Assembly (NCBI GenBank): GCA_902806075.1
Contig: CADCVG010000057.1
Coordinates: forward strand, 1-33,181
DNA: 33,181 bases
Direction of reading: 5' to 3'
Source of the DNA: an uncultured Rubrobacteraceae bacterium
Lineage (GTDB): Bacteria; Actinomycetota; Rubrobacteria; Rubrobacterales; Rubrobacteraceae
The notes beneath the pieces were generated by a model. The model worked only from the letters and a program-made list of their open reading frames with translations, did no database searches and had not been told where the DNA came from. Positions 1 to 7,430 of this stretch are shown here, piece after piece. Within the stretch, counting starts at the first letter, position 1. Every line of letters begins with the position of its first letter. Made by a program: the position numbers and the translations under genes.

Positions 1-39
1 GGCGGTCTCACTCTGAGACAGGCGGCCGCTCGCGGTCGC

Positions 40-492
40 TCACGGCTCGCCCAGCACGGCGGTGCGCAGCGTGGCGAGGTGCTCGCGGATGTCACGGGTC
101 ACCTGGCGGTTGCCCTCGGCGGCCGGCTCGACGCCCAGCGCCCGCAGCAGCTCCGCCGCCGGCACGCCGGGGTCCCCGGCGCTGCCCAGCACGGGGTGCA
201 GCCCCTGCGCGGCCAGGTGGGAGAACACGAGGTTCACGACCGACCACGGGTTGTAGGTCTCGACGTCCTCCCGAAGTTGGTCGACAAGGCGACGCCTCTC
301 GTTCATCTCGGTCTCGATCTGCTGCATTGTTCGAGCTGCTTCGTTTAGCGTTGTAGTGAGACGATCGATGCGTTGCTCTACCGTAGTCTCCGCCGTGGTC
401 CCTTGCTGCCGCCTGATGAGTAACCCGACTACAGTTGAGGTCAGAACGCCAACCATTGCGGTTATTAACGATACGACTGACAGTGAGTCCAT
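40..492 (-). CDS. hypothetical membrane-anchored coiled-coil protein
   Basis: I do not recognise a family. The 150-residue product begins with one hydrophobic segment (about residues 5-26) followed by an arginine-rich stop-transfer stretch. A polar, probably coiled-coil region follows (about 35-80), then a more globular C-terminal half rich in Ala, Leu and Gly. This predicts a single-pass membrane protein with its bulk in the cytoplasm. The ATG at 492 is preceded by an AGAAGG-type ribosome site, and the gene starts 10 bp after the stop of the small coiled-coil gene at 503-733, so the two are probably co-transcribed. It lies on the far side of the uvrB 3' duplication, so it may belong to the accessory segment. 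Function is unknown. Confidence 0.6.
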   Translation of the reverse strand: MDSLSVVSLITAMVGVLTSTVVGLLIRRQQGTTAETTVEQRIDRLTTTLNEAARTMQQIETEMNERRRLVDQLREDVETYNPWSVVNLVFSHLAAQGLHPVLGSAGDPGVPAAELLRALGVEPAAEGNRQVTRDIREHLATLRTAVLGEP

Positions 493-502
493 GAGGAACC
501 TT

Positions 503-733
503 CTAACCCCTCCTGCCTAGCAGCCTACGCCACCAAGAATGGTGAGCCTCCTCAAGTTGCTCCAGAAGTCTGCAGCGTTCGACTCGCTCCTCCTCAAGCT
601 CATTTAGCAACCGATCCCGGTCTTCGCGGATCGTGCTCTCGGCCCTCTCGGTGAGCTGGAGCCGTGCCCTGAACTCCCCGGCCTCGCACGTCCGGGACTC
701 CAGACGCAGCAGCAGTTCACGCCGGAACTCCAA
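503..733 (-). CDS. short coiled-coil protein ending in WWRRLLGRR, possibly a truncated gene
   Basis: The 76-residue product is almost entirely charged helix (Glu/Arg/Leu heptads, about residues 5-62) and ends in a short tail with the motif WWRRLLGRR. From general knowledge, coiled-coil plus Trp-Trp-Arg-Arg tails of this kind occur at the C-terminus of small actinobacterial excisionase/HTH-type proteins. The N-terminal DNA-binding part is absent here. The only start is a TTG at 733 without a convincing ribosome site. The upstream sequence is the duplicated uvrB tail, so the gene may be the 3' remnant of a longer one. It sits 10 bp upstream of the next minus-strand gene. Confidence 0.45.
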   Translation of the reverse strand: MEFRRELLLRLESRTCEAGEFRARLQLTERAESTIREDRDRLLNELEEERVERCRLLEQLEEAHHSWWRRLLGRRG

Positions 734-794
734 GTTCTACCGTCCGCCTTCTGCCGCTCGCGGTCAAGACTCTCTACCTTGAAGGCTACTAACC

Positions 795-900
795 CTACGA
801 TGACACCTCCTGCAGTTGCCTCTCTAAGTCCTTGATCTCGTCCCTCAGCTTCGCCGCATACTCGAACTTGAGGTCCTCGGCGGCGGCGAGCATCTCGGCT
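795..900 (-). pseudogene. orphan copy of the UvrB C-terminal UVR motif
   Basis: Read on the minus strand, this stretch encodes about 32 residues from [19 protein letters not shown] onward and ends in a TAG at 795-797. It matches the last residues of the intact UvrB encoded at 1463-3469. At DNA level 805-900 matches 1473-1568 over 96 bp with 9 mismatches that I counted by eye. Nothing of the helicase part of uvrB is present, so it is a fragment, not a second gene. It lies directly downstream of the DUF2283 gene. Expression as a free UVR peptide is possible but there is no ribosome site to support it. Confidence 0.85.
805..900 (-). repeat. uvrB: direct repeat, distal copy of the uvrB 3' end
   Basis: This is a 96-bp direct repeat of 1473-1568, about 90% identical. 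The two copies bracket the toxin-antitoxin-like pair at 905-1446. The layout is that expected when DNA inserts at the 3' end of a gene and brings or duplicates the gene's tail. Confidence 0.85.
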
Positions 901-904
901 CATT

Positions 905-1147
905 CTAGCTTTCGTCCGCGCGGCTATCCTGCTTCAGCTCCTTGAGAAGCCGGGCGCGGAGGCCGATCAGGGTTATGCCCACCACCTCTTTGTTAGTTTC
1001 GTCGTATCGCGCGATCACGCCTTCGCCTATATCCACACCTACGGCGGGTCTGGGCTCGCCCACGGAGAGATAGAGAACGTCCGCCTCTTCATCGTAGTCC
1101 CAGTCGATCTCTGCCGGCTTCTCCAGAATCTTTATTACCGCTTCCAT
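905..1147 (-). CDS. DUF2283 family protein, possible antitoxin partner
   Basis: The 80-residue product carries the DUF2283 signature: DYDEEADVLYLSVG at about residues 17-30, then DIGEGVIARYDE and a GITLIGLR strand near 58-65. DUF2283 proteins are small beta-rich proteins commonly encoded next to a roughly 100-residue RelE/PBECR-like partner, as here. The ATG at 1147 has an AGGGA ribosome site 7 bp upstream and overlaps the 3' end of the partner gene by 13 bp, which suggests translational coupling. The molecular role is not established. The antitoxin assignment rests on gene pairing and size. The pair lies in the same direction as uvrB and 16 bp after it, so uvrB read-through could express it. 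Confidence 0.8.
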   Translation of the reverse strand: MEAVIKILEKPAEIDWDYDEEADVLYLSVGEPRPAVGVDIGEGVIARYDETNKEVVGITLIGLRARLLKELKQDSRADES

Positions 1148-1446
1148 ATCGTTTCCCTTCCTGCCGAGGGTCTACGGGTCAGGTACGCTGTGAGGATAAA
1201 ACCGTCCTCAGCACTCATCTCCCGGTAGGCTACGATTAAGAACTTCTCGCCCAGGGATGTCTCGGGATACAGCCTGACCGCCAGTAGCTCCCCAAAGTCT
1301 CCCTCCTGGATCATATCCGGTTCGGCTAACGTCTCCAATACTGCCTCGCGCAGATCATCCATCTCCGGATGCCGAACAACAACGTGTCGCCAACGCTCTT
1401 CGGTAAGACGGATCGGAACACCGTTGCGGGAGCGCACGATCAGCAC
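1135..1446 (-). CDS. RelE/PBECR-like small protein, possible toxin partner of DUF2283
   Basis: The 103-residue product has the pattern RLTEERWRHVVVRHPEM near residues 13-29, then GDFGELLAVRLYPE, YLIVAYRE-type strands and a C-terminal TAYLTRRP motif. I associate this layout with a family of small proteins paired with DUF2283 and resembling RelE/Barnase-EndoU-type nucleases. The His in WRHVVVRHPE and the final Arg residues would be candidate catalytic or RNA-contacting residues; this is inference. GTG at 1446 is preceded by AAGGAG with 7-8 bp spacing. The gene begins 16 bp downstream of the uvrB stop. Toxicity is not shown by sequence. Confidence 0.7.
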   Translation of the reverse strand: MLIVRSRNGVPIRLTEERWRHVVVRHPEMDDLREAVLETLAEPDMIQEGDFGELLAVRLYPETSLGEKFLIVAYREMSAEDGFILTAYLTRRPSAGRETIWKR

Positions 1447-1462
1447 CGGCGATCTCCTTATT

Positions 1463-3469
1463 CTACGTAGCTACCTCTTGCAACTGTCTCTCAAGGTCCT
1501 TGATCTCATCCCTCAGCTTCGCCGCGTACTCGAACTTGAGGTCCTCGGCAGCGGCGAGCATCTCGGCTTCGAGGTCAGCGATGAGGTTCCGCAGCTCCTC
1601 CGGGTCGCGCGGGGCCTCGCGAGCGGCGCCCTTCTTGTTTGTCTTGTAGAGGCCCTTCGCCTCGGCGGCAATGAGGATGTCAGAGACACCCTTCTTGATG
1701 GTTTGAGGCTCTATGTTGTTGCGCTCGTTGTGGGCTGTCTGGATCTCGCGGCGCCGTTCGGTCTCTCCTATGGCGGCCTTCATCGCGTCGGTCATCCTGT
1801 CGGCGTACATAATGACCCGCCCCTTGACGTTGCGTGCCGCCCGGCCGATGGTCTGGATGAGCGCCCGCTCCCCGCGCAGGAAGCCCTCCTTGTCAGCGTC
1901 GAGGATCGAGACTAGCGTGACCTCGGGGAGGTCGAGGCCCTCGCGCAGCAGGTTGATGCCGACGAGCACGTCGAACTCGCCGGTCCTCAAGCCCCGGATG
2001 ATCTGGATCCGGTCGAGCGTCTCTATGTTGGCGTGCATGTAGCGCGCCTTGACGTTGTTCTCGAGCAGGTAATCGGTGAGGTCCTCGGCCATCTTTATGG
2101 TAAGGGTGGTGACGAGGACGCGCTCGTCGTGCTCGACGCGCTTTGCGACCTCGTTTAGGAGGTCGTCGATCTGGTTCTTCGTTGCACGGACCTCGACCTC
2201 CGGGTCGACGAGGCCGGTGGGGCGGATGATCTGCTCAACGATCTGCCCGGAGTTCTGTAGCTCGTACGGCCCCGGCGTCGCCGACACGAAGACCATCTGG
2301 TTGCTCTTGAGCAGGAACTCCTCGAACGTCAACGGCCGGTTGTCTATGGCACTCGGTAGCCGGAAGCCGAAGTCCACGAGCGTCGTCTTGCGACTACGGT
2401 CACCCTTGTACATTCCCCCGATCTGGGAGAGCGTAATGTGCGACTCGTCCACGAACGTAACGTAGTCGTCGGGGAAGTAGTCGAGCAAGGTGTAAGGCGT
2501 CGAGCCCGGCGGACGTCCGTCGAGGTGGCGTGAGTAGTTCTCGATGCCGGAGGTGAAACCGAGCTCCCGCATCATCTCCAGGTCATACATCGTCCGCTGC
2601 CTGAGCCGGTACGCCTCCAGCACCTTGCCCTGCTGTTCTAGCTCGGCGTAGCGCTCCTCCAGCTCCGCCTCGATGTTCTTTACGGCGACCGCGAGACGGT
2701 CTTCGTCGGTTACGAAGTGGGTCGCCGGGTACACGGTGAGCACCTTCAGCTCCCGCAGGACCTCGCCGGTCAGCGGGTCGACCTCCGCCATGTTCTCGAC
2801 CTCGTCTCCGAAGAACGAGACGCGGTAGACGGTGTCCTGGTACGCTGGATGCACCTCCAGAACGTCTCCCCGCACCCGGAAGGTGCCCCGGTTTAGCTGG
2901 TAATCGTTGCGCGTGTACTGGATGCGCACCAGGTCGCGCAACACGTCGTCGAGGTCGTAGAAGCCGCCCTCTTCGAGGAGGACCATCTTCGAGCGGTACT
3001 CCTCCGGGCTGCCGAGGCCGTAGATCGCCGAGACGCTCGCGACCACGATGACGTCGCGCCGGGTGAACAGGCTGCTCGTCGTGGAGTGGCGGAGGCGGTC
3101 TATGTCTTCGTTGATCTGGGCGTCCTTCTCGATGAACGTGTCGGTACGGGGCACGTACGCCTCGGGCTGGTAGTAGTCGTAGTAGGAGACGAAGTACTCG
3201 ACGGCGTTGTTTGGGAAGAACTCGGCGAACTCGTTGGCGAGCTGGGCGGCGAGCGTCTTGTTGTGCGCGATGACGAGCGCCGGCCTCCCGATCTGCTCTA
3301 TCGTCTTCGCCATCGTGTAGGTCTTACCGCTGCCGGTGACCCCGAGCAGGGTCTGGGCGTCCATCCCCGCATCGAGACCCGACGCGAGGCTCTCTATCGC
3401 CCGCGGCTGGTCGCCCGTCGGCAGGTACTCGCTGTTTACCCGGAACTTACTCTTCGTTGACTTTTCCAC
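1463..3469 (-). CDS. uvrB: excinuclease ABC subunit B (UvrB)
   Basis: UvrB is the damage-verifying helicase-like subunit of nucleotide excision repair: UvrA loads it and UvrC then incises. The 668-residue product is full length. The Walker A motif GVTGSGKT is at residues 43-50, the aromatic beta-hairpin [10 protein letters not shown] at about 96-105, and the DEAD-type box DESH at 341-344. C-terminal helicase motifs include QTIGRAARN, and the UVR motif is in the last 35 residues. The GTG start at 3469 has GGAG 8 bp upstream. In many actinobacteria uvrB follows coaE directly; here about 4.5 kb of accessory genes separate them. Its 3' end is duplicated at 805-900. Confidence 0.98.
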   Translation of the reverse strand: MEKSTKSKFRVNSEYLPTGDQPRAIESLASGLDAGMDAQTLLGVTGSGKTYTMAKTIEQIGRPALVIAHNKTLAAQLANEFAEFFPNNAVEYFVSYYDYYQPEAYVPRTDTFIEKDAQINEDIDRLRHSTTSSLFTRRDVIVVASVSAIYGLGSPEEYRSKMVLLEEGGFYDLDDVLRDLVRIQYTRNDYQLNRGTFRVRGDVLEVHPAYQDTVYRVSFFGDEVENMAEVDPLTGEVLRELKVLTVYPATHFVTDEDRLAVAVKNIEAELEERYAELEQQGKVLEAYRLRQRTMYDLEMMRELGFTSGIENYSRHLDGRPPGSTPYTLLDYFPDDYVTFVDESHITLSQIGGMYKGDRSRKTTLVDFGFRLPSAIDNRPLTFEEFLLKSNQMVFVSATPGPYELQNSGQIVEQIIRPTGLVDPEVEVRATKNQIDDLLNEVAKRVEHDERVLVTTLTIKMAEDLTDYLLENNVKARYMHANIETLDRIQIIRGLRTGEFDVLVGINLLREGLDLPEVTLVSILDADKEGFLRGERALIQTIGRAARNVKGRVIMYADRMTDAMKAAIGETERRREIQTAHNERNNIEPQTIKKGVSDILIAAEAKGLYKTNKKGAAREAPRDPEELRNLIADLEAEMLAAAEDLKFEYAAKLRDEIKDLERQLQEVAT
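1473..1568 (-). repeat. uvrB: direct repeat, proximal copy within the uvrB 3' end
   Basis: This is the functional copy of the 96-bp repeat and encodes the UVR motif of UvrB. Its partner is at 805-900. Of the nine differences, several fall at third codon positions, so the orphan copy may have come from a related uvrB rather than from a very recent local duplication. Confidence 0.85.
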
Positions 3470-3688
3470 TCACAAACTCCAAAACTGGCCTCTGGCATCC
3501 GTCCTATAGTCGCAACGACCCGTAGTTGGAGTATACGGTAGAATCCGTGTTTCTCTCCGGGCATTCAGCGCATCCGGCGTGGCGTCTGCCAGAGGATCCA
3601 GCAACGTATCGCGGTCCCGCTCGAACCCCACTATCCGCACTCGCTTTCCCTTCAGGGCCTCTAGCTCGCGCTCGGCCGCATTGCGGGT

Positions 3689-4813
3689 CTAGGTCCTGCC
3701 AGGGCCCGCGAGGAAGGCAAGGATGCGTTCGTTCACACGTCCGAGCACCGCCTTCGAGGGGATGTGACGGCAGCCTTTGAGGAGCTCGGCCAGGACGAGG
3801 TTGGGGAAGACCTCTCTGGCCCTCGGGAGGACCACCCGGGCGGGGAAGAACGTGTCCTCCTCGGAGGCGAACACCGCCACCGGCCCCTCGAAGCCGCTGA
3901 GCTCTTCCTCGGTGGCCATCCGGGGGAGCCCGGCATCCAGCCGGAGGTTCCGGTAGACGGCCCCGAGCTGCCGGACGACGGGGACGAAGGCGGGGTCCTC
4001 GGGCTCCGTCAGCAGGGGCCTGGCCGCGCGCAACAGACGCTCCTTCGTGGGCCGAAGGCGGTATAGGAGCATGGGGACGGCGACCTCGATGAGCATCCGC
4101 GAAACGGCCCCCGCAGCTATGCCAGCAGGGGAGACGAGCGCAGCCCGCGAGACACGCTCAGGGGCGAGGCCCATCGTCCTCATAGCCAGGCCCGCCCCGT
4201 AGGAGAGACCCACGAGCGGCGCTCGCTCCAGGCCGAGGCCGTCCAGGAGATCCTCCACCCAGAAAGCGTGGCCGTCCCCCTTCGGCGAGGGCCGGACCTG
4301 CTCGCTCCTGCCCGGCTGGCCGACGATGTCGGGCGCATAGAGGCGGTGGCGCTGCGCCAGCGGCAGGAACCACTTCAGGCAGGTGGGGTTCAGGAAGTTG
4401 CCGCCCGGGAGAAACACCGCGGGCGGGGCGTCCTCGGGCCCAAGCGCGAGGACGTGCGTGTCGCCGAGGCGCGTGCCGACGGTCAGGCTATCGTAGCCGA
4501 GGCCCAGTCCAGCGAGCGCCTCGTCGTAGAGAGCCCGGATCTCGGCCTCCCCAGCGGGCGTCTTGTAGATGGATGCAGACGTAGAGCGACTCCTACGGAA
4601 GAAGCTACCGTATCGATAGTTTCGCACGCCCCTTAAACCATGTCTATCCTTGGCGGAGTAGTTCTCCGGCGGCAGCCGTCGCCACTGAAGATCGTATCTC
4701 CCGTCAAGGTGGCTTGTCTGATACATCCCGGACTTGTGGCGAGGTCTCCGGTGTCCACCCCCCGCCTGCTCTTCGGTGGACGCCTCGCCGTCGATGGTCA
4801 ACTCGAACGTCAC
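3689..4813 (-). CDS. alpha/beta fold hydrolase with an anomalous N-terminal extension
   Basis: Residues from about 81 (SIYKTPAGEAEI) to the end form an alpha/beta hydrolase. The oxyanion-type turn LPGGNF is near 135-140 and the nucleophile elbow GLSYGAG is at 202-208 (Ser204). An acidic residue in ASEEDTFFPA and a His in GCRHIPS complete a plausible Ser-Asp-His triad. The substrate cannot be told. The first 80 residues do not look like hydrolase. Residues 1-12 (MTFELTIDGEAS) resemble the LSFELTVECEPP stretch of the LPXTG protein at 6183-7073, and the frame continues upstream through stops into a decayed copy of that gene. I see no standard start codon where related hydrolases would be expected to begin (near 4575). 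The open frame from GTG 4813 may therefore be a fusion with a pseudogene, and the native start may be lost. Confidence 0.75.
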   Translation of the reverse strand: MTFELTIDGEASTEEQAGGGHRRPRHKSGMYQTSHLDGRYDLQWRRLPPENYSAKDRHGLRGVRNYRYGSFFRRSRSTSASIYKTPAGEAEIRALYDEALAGLGLGYDSLTVGTRLGDTHVLALGPEDAPPAVFLPGGNFLNPTCLKWFLPLAQRHRLYAPDIVGQPGRSEQVRPSPKGDGHAFWVEDLLDGLGLERAPLVGLSYGAGLAMRTMGLAPERVSRAALVSPAGIAAGAVSRMLIEVAVPMLLYRLRPTKERLLRAARPLLTEPEDPAFVPVVRQLGAVYRNLRLDAGLPRMATEEELSGFEGPVAVFASEEDTFFPARVVLPRAREVFPNLVLAELLKGCRHIPSKAVLGRVNERILAFLAGPGRT

Positions 4814-5208
4814 CGTGGCTGTCTCGGGTGGGCCTGCTTACTCTAAGTAGGTCACGTCAAGGACCGGGAAACCAGCCTCCGGTGGGTTGTCGGGTGTCAG
4901 GGTGCCGTCCGCCGTGACCCGGTCGCCTAAGTAAGCTGAGAGGTCGTATACGGCTCTCTTGAGTACTATTGAAATACCAGAAGATTCGTCACTCAGGCCA
5001 TAGGTGGGGTCTTCATAACCGGGGTTCTCTCCAAGCCCGGTATCTTTGAGTACGCTCGTCACCGGAGGCTCCACCTGCGGTGCTGCTGGATGCGACTGTT
5101 GCTAAGCGAGCGCCGGAGCGGCAGCCGCGAGTAACGCCGCCAGCATCAGCGCCAGTGCCAGGAACCCCTCTTCGCTGTCGTTCACCGGGTAGTGGTGGCA
5201 CGCTCCAT
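4740..5208 (-). pseudogene. decayed secreted protein gene, paralogue of the LPXTG protein
   Basis: The remnant starts at an ATG at 5208 behind a GAGAAGGGGAG ribosome site (MERATTTR, like MEQARRL of the intact paralogue) and soon needs a frameshift near 5185. A signal peptide follows (FLALALMLAALLAAAAPALA), then an in-frame TAG at 5102-5104 exactly after the cleavage-like ALA. The next part (from QQSHPAAPQVEPPV to LDVTYLE) aligns with the mature start of the intact protein: compare YGLSDESSG with ITDEASG, and DLSAYLGDRVTADG with DLDAYAGERVTVSG. A second in-frame stop (TAA at 4838-4840) is followed by TATVTFELTIDGEAS, matching FARLSFELTVECEPP. The C-terminal anchor is missing and the frame runs into the hydrolase. 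Confidence 0.7.
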
Positions 5209-5619
5209 CTTCTCCCCTTCTCTCTTGATCCGGCCATCCGAGCGTTTGTCTACAGCATACGGGAGAAACCTTGCTCCAATCACTCCCTATCCTGCTAGAC
5301 GAGCCAGGAGACCTTTTCGTTTCCTCCCTAAGCCCAACTCTTTCCCGCTCGTGCATTGAGGCCAAACGGCTTTTGGGTCGTTTTACGGAACCTTAACCGG
5401 AGCTTTACACATCCTTTATACGAGGTGGTGGCTTCCGGGGGTGGCATCATGCCCGCACAAGACTCTTTAGGAAGCCCTGAAGATACTCGGCTACTGGCAT
5501 CGTTGCCTTCGGGCCGGGTCCCTCGGGTAGGGGCTTCGGTGTCTTTGCGTATGGTAGCGGCTGACCCCGATAGGGTATATAGGTGCGGTGAGTCATAGCT
5601 ATCGTAGGAGGAGGAAGGC
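5209..5619. other. intergenic region between divergent remnants
   Basis: This region of about 410 bp separates the leftward decayed secreted-protein gene from the rightward DUF4383 gene. I see no convincing gene in it. It is more AT-rich around 5330-5420 and contains promoter-like stretches such as TTTACA and TTATAC near 5402-5422 that do not form a well-spaced pair. A strong AGGAGGAGG ribosome site lies just before 5620. Confidence 0.4.
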
Positions 5620-6061
5620 ATGAGTTTGGCGCAACGCTTCGCCCAGGTGTTCGGGGAGGTTCTACCTGCTGGTGGGGATCCTGGGTTTCCTGCCGTTCCC
5701 GCCGTTTCTTGTGGAGAACCCCATACTCGACATCGTGGCGATAGGACCCTTCTCGGGGTTGTTGATCGGCCTTTTCGCCGTCAACTGGTTTCACAGTCTG
5801 GCGCACCTTCTAATCGGCGTGGCCGGGCTCGCCGTCTACCGCAACCATGCGGCCGCTAGGTCCTACGCCCTGGCGCTCGGGGTGGCCTACGCGGCCTTGT
5901 TCGTGCTGGGTTTGATCTTCGGCCTAAACTTCCTCAGCGGGCTGCTGCCGCTCAACGGGTGGGACCACGTCCTGCACATACTGACGGCACTGGTAGCCTT
6001 TGGGGCCTACTTCGCCTCCCCCAGCACGGCGGGCGCCGGTAGAACCTCCTCGGTCCGGTAG
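5620..6061 (+). pseudogene. DUF4383 membrane protein gene with a frameshift near codon 14
   Basis: The frame starting at ATG 5620, behind a strong AGGAGGAGGAAGG ribosome site, gives MSLAQRFAQVFGEV, the usual N-terminus of DUF4383 proteins. The family then continues with a strand like FYLLVGILGFLPF, found here only in the next frame (from 5660). A single missing base around 5659-5662 would join them. The rest (to 6061) has about three more membrane segments, ISHLLIGV-like helix NWFHSLAHLLIGVAGLAV and a conserved NGWDHVLHILTA near the end, as in DUF4383. A GTG at 5672 could start a shortened protein but lacks a ribosome site. It may be a true mutation or a sequence error. Confidence 0.75.
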
Positions 6062-6128
6062 ATCCGGGGGCAAACGTCAGAGCAGGGCCGGGGTCCTTCG
6101 AGGCTCCGGCTTTTGTTCGTGGTCCAAA

Positions 6129-6168
6129 CGAGGAAAGGGCGGACATATAAAGGCCCGCCTTTTCCTCG
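6129..6168. terminator. bidirectional hairpin terminator
   Basis: A 14-bp stem (CGAGGAAAGGGCGG with CCGCCTTTTCCTCG, one G-T wobble) with a 12-nt loop lies between the convergent DUF4383 and LPXTG genes. The stem carries A/T-rich runs on both sides, suiting termination in both directions. Confidence 0.6.
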
Positions 6169-6182
6169 AAACGTTCGCGCCG

Positions 6183-7073
6183 CTACTGCCGGGCGCACCT
6201 GCGCGCCAGGAGACCGCCGACGAGGAGCAGAGCGCCTACTAGGCCTACGGTCGGAAGCGTGGTACCGCCCGTCGCGGGAAGGACCTTCATCCCGCTACCG
6301 CCGCCGGAGCTGTTGTCGGAGCCACCGCCATCGGAGCCGCCGGAGTCACCACCATCGCAGAAGGAGACGCTGGCCGCGAGGGTCTTGTCCTCGTCGAGCT
6401 CAACCGACCCAAAGTCCTTTATCACGCGGAACTCGGGGCCGAGCGCGCTGGAGCCGGTCGGCGGACCCTGCACTATCCGGACCGGCGAGAGCGATATCGG
6501 CTCTATGTCGGACGGCACCGGCCTTGGTCCCGGCGGGAACTTGTTCACGGTCATGCTGCCGGTATAGAGGCCGTCGCCGTCGGGGTCGGTAAGCGGCGTC
6601 GTCATAACGCTTTCGAGCGTCGTGAAGCCCAAGAACGTCGCGCCCGCGGGGGGCTCGCACTCGACGGTGAGCTCGAAGGAGAGCCTGGCGAACTCCTCGC
6701 CCGGCGGCGGACCGGGCGGGCCATCCGCCGGCTCCACCTGGTCAACCCTCAGCAGGTCGGGGCCGCCCTCGACCTGGCCGTCCTGGTAGCCGGGGACCGG
6801 CGCGCCGGAGACGGTAACCCGTTCGCCCGCGTAAGCGTCCAGGTCCACGCTCTGGCTTTGCAGGGCGTACCTGTTACCCGAAGCCTCGTCGGTTATGGCG
6901 TGGGTGCCGTACTGGTACGTCGTAACCTCGGGCTTCTCGAGCACCCCCGTCGCCTCGAAGACCGGTTCGGACTCCGCCAGGGCCGGGGACGCAGCAGCCA
7001 GCATCGCCGCCAGCACCGTCGCCAGCAACAACAACGAAGCCCTCCCTGTCACCAGCCGTCGTGCTTGCTCCAT
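6183..7073 (-). CDS. secreted LPXTG-anchored surface protein
   Basis: The ATG at 7073 has AGGAGG 5-6 bp upstream. The frame stays open to 7223, but the extra 50 residues lack a ribosome site, so 296 residues is preferred. Residues 1-32 form a signal peptide ending ASPALA. The mature part starts with a small domain (EPVFEATGVLEKPEV to about residue 115), then a domain containing LSFELTVECEPP. A Ser/Gly/Asp-rich linker leads to the sortase signal LPATGG (about 265-270), a hydrophobic segment and the tail RRCARQ. This is the classical layout of a sortase substrate attached to the cell wall. No sortase gene is in the window. It is the intact relative of the decayed gene at 4740-5208. Ligand or function is unknown. 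Confidence 0.85.
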   Translation of the reverse strand: MEQARRLVTGRASLLLLATVLAAMLAAASPALAESEPVFEATGVLEKPEVTTYQYGTHAITDEASGNRYALQSQSVDLDAYAGERVTVSGAPVPGYQDGQVEGGPDLLRVDQVEPADGPPGPPPGEEFARLSFELTVECEPPAGATFLGFTTLESVMTTPLTDPDGDGLYTGSMTVNKFPPGPRPVPSDIEPISLSPVRIVQGPPTGSSALGPEFRVIKDFGSVELDEDKTLAASVSFCDGGDSGGSDGGGSDNSSGGGSGMKVLPATGGTTLPTVGLVGALLLVGGLLARRCARQ

Positions 7074-7430
7074 CTCATCCTCCTTACGTAAGGCCCGGTT
7101 CACACGGGCAACGATTCCGCTATGGTTGGACTTTCTCACGTGGTCCCCGAGCCCGCGTCGTCCGAAAGGAGGATCCCGGCCGCCCGAAAGTACGATCTCT
7201 ACAAGTCCGAGACAGCCTCGCACGCCTCCGGGTGGAATTACTCCGAGCTGACGGACAAAACACGAACACCCCGCTCAGTGCTTCTCTGAGTAAAAGTACC
7301 CTCGCCGAGAAGCTGCATTCGAGAGGGCGGAGAGGATCGGGCCGCCGAAGCTCAGGAGGAAAAGCCAGCCCACCGCCACCCGCTCGAAGCGCACCTCCGG
7401 CACACCACCGATCTTTTGCTGTCCGGAACC
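7074..7430. other. intergenic region, 357 bp
   Basis: Upstream region of the LPXTG gene and downstream region of the lytic transglycosylase gene, both on the minus strand. It contains one possible tiny membrane ORF (7275-7403, listed separately). No clear terminator or promoter pair was found. Confidence 0.4.
7275..7403 (-). CDS. possible 42-residue single-span membrane peptide
   Basis: From a GTG at 7403 the minus strand encodes a 42-residue peptide. It has a hydrophobic stretch (VAVGWLFLLSFGGPILSALS, about residues 9-28) and a basic/aromatic C-terminus (SRRGYFYSEKH). The initiation signal is weak and no family is recognised. It follows the lytic transglycosylase gene by 27 bp in the same direction, so it could be expressed from that transcript. 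It could equally be a remnant. Confidence 0.25.
   Translation of the reverse strand: MPEVRFERVAVGWLFLLSFGGPILSALSNAASRRGYFYSEKH

Noticed and set aside
3470-3688. Search for a LexA/SOS box upstream of uvrB
   Set aside because: I saw no GAAC-N4-GTTC-type palindrome; only a GGAG ribosome site is clear.
5655-5665. Programmed frameshift in the DUF4383 gene
   Set aside because: No slippery heptamer or following pseudoknot, and the family is not known to use frameshifting.
7392-7404. 13-nt match (CACCTCCGGCACA) to the 3' end of tRNA-Leu, a possible att site
   Set aside because: Short, GC-rich, and on the wrong side of the tRNA (about 13 kb upstream across core genes); likely chance.
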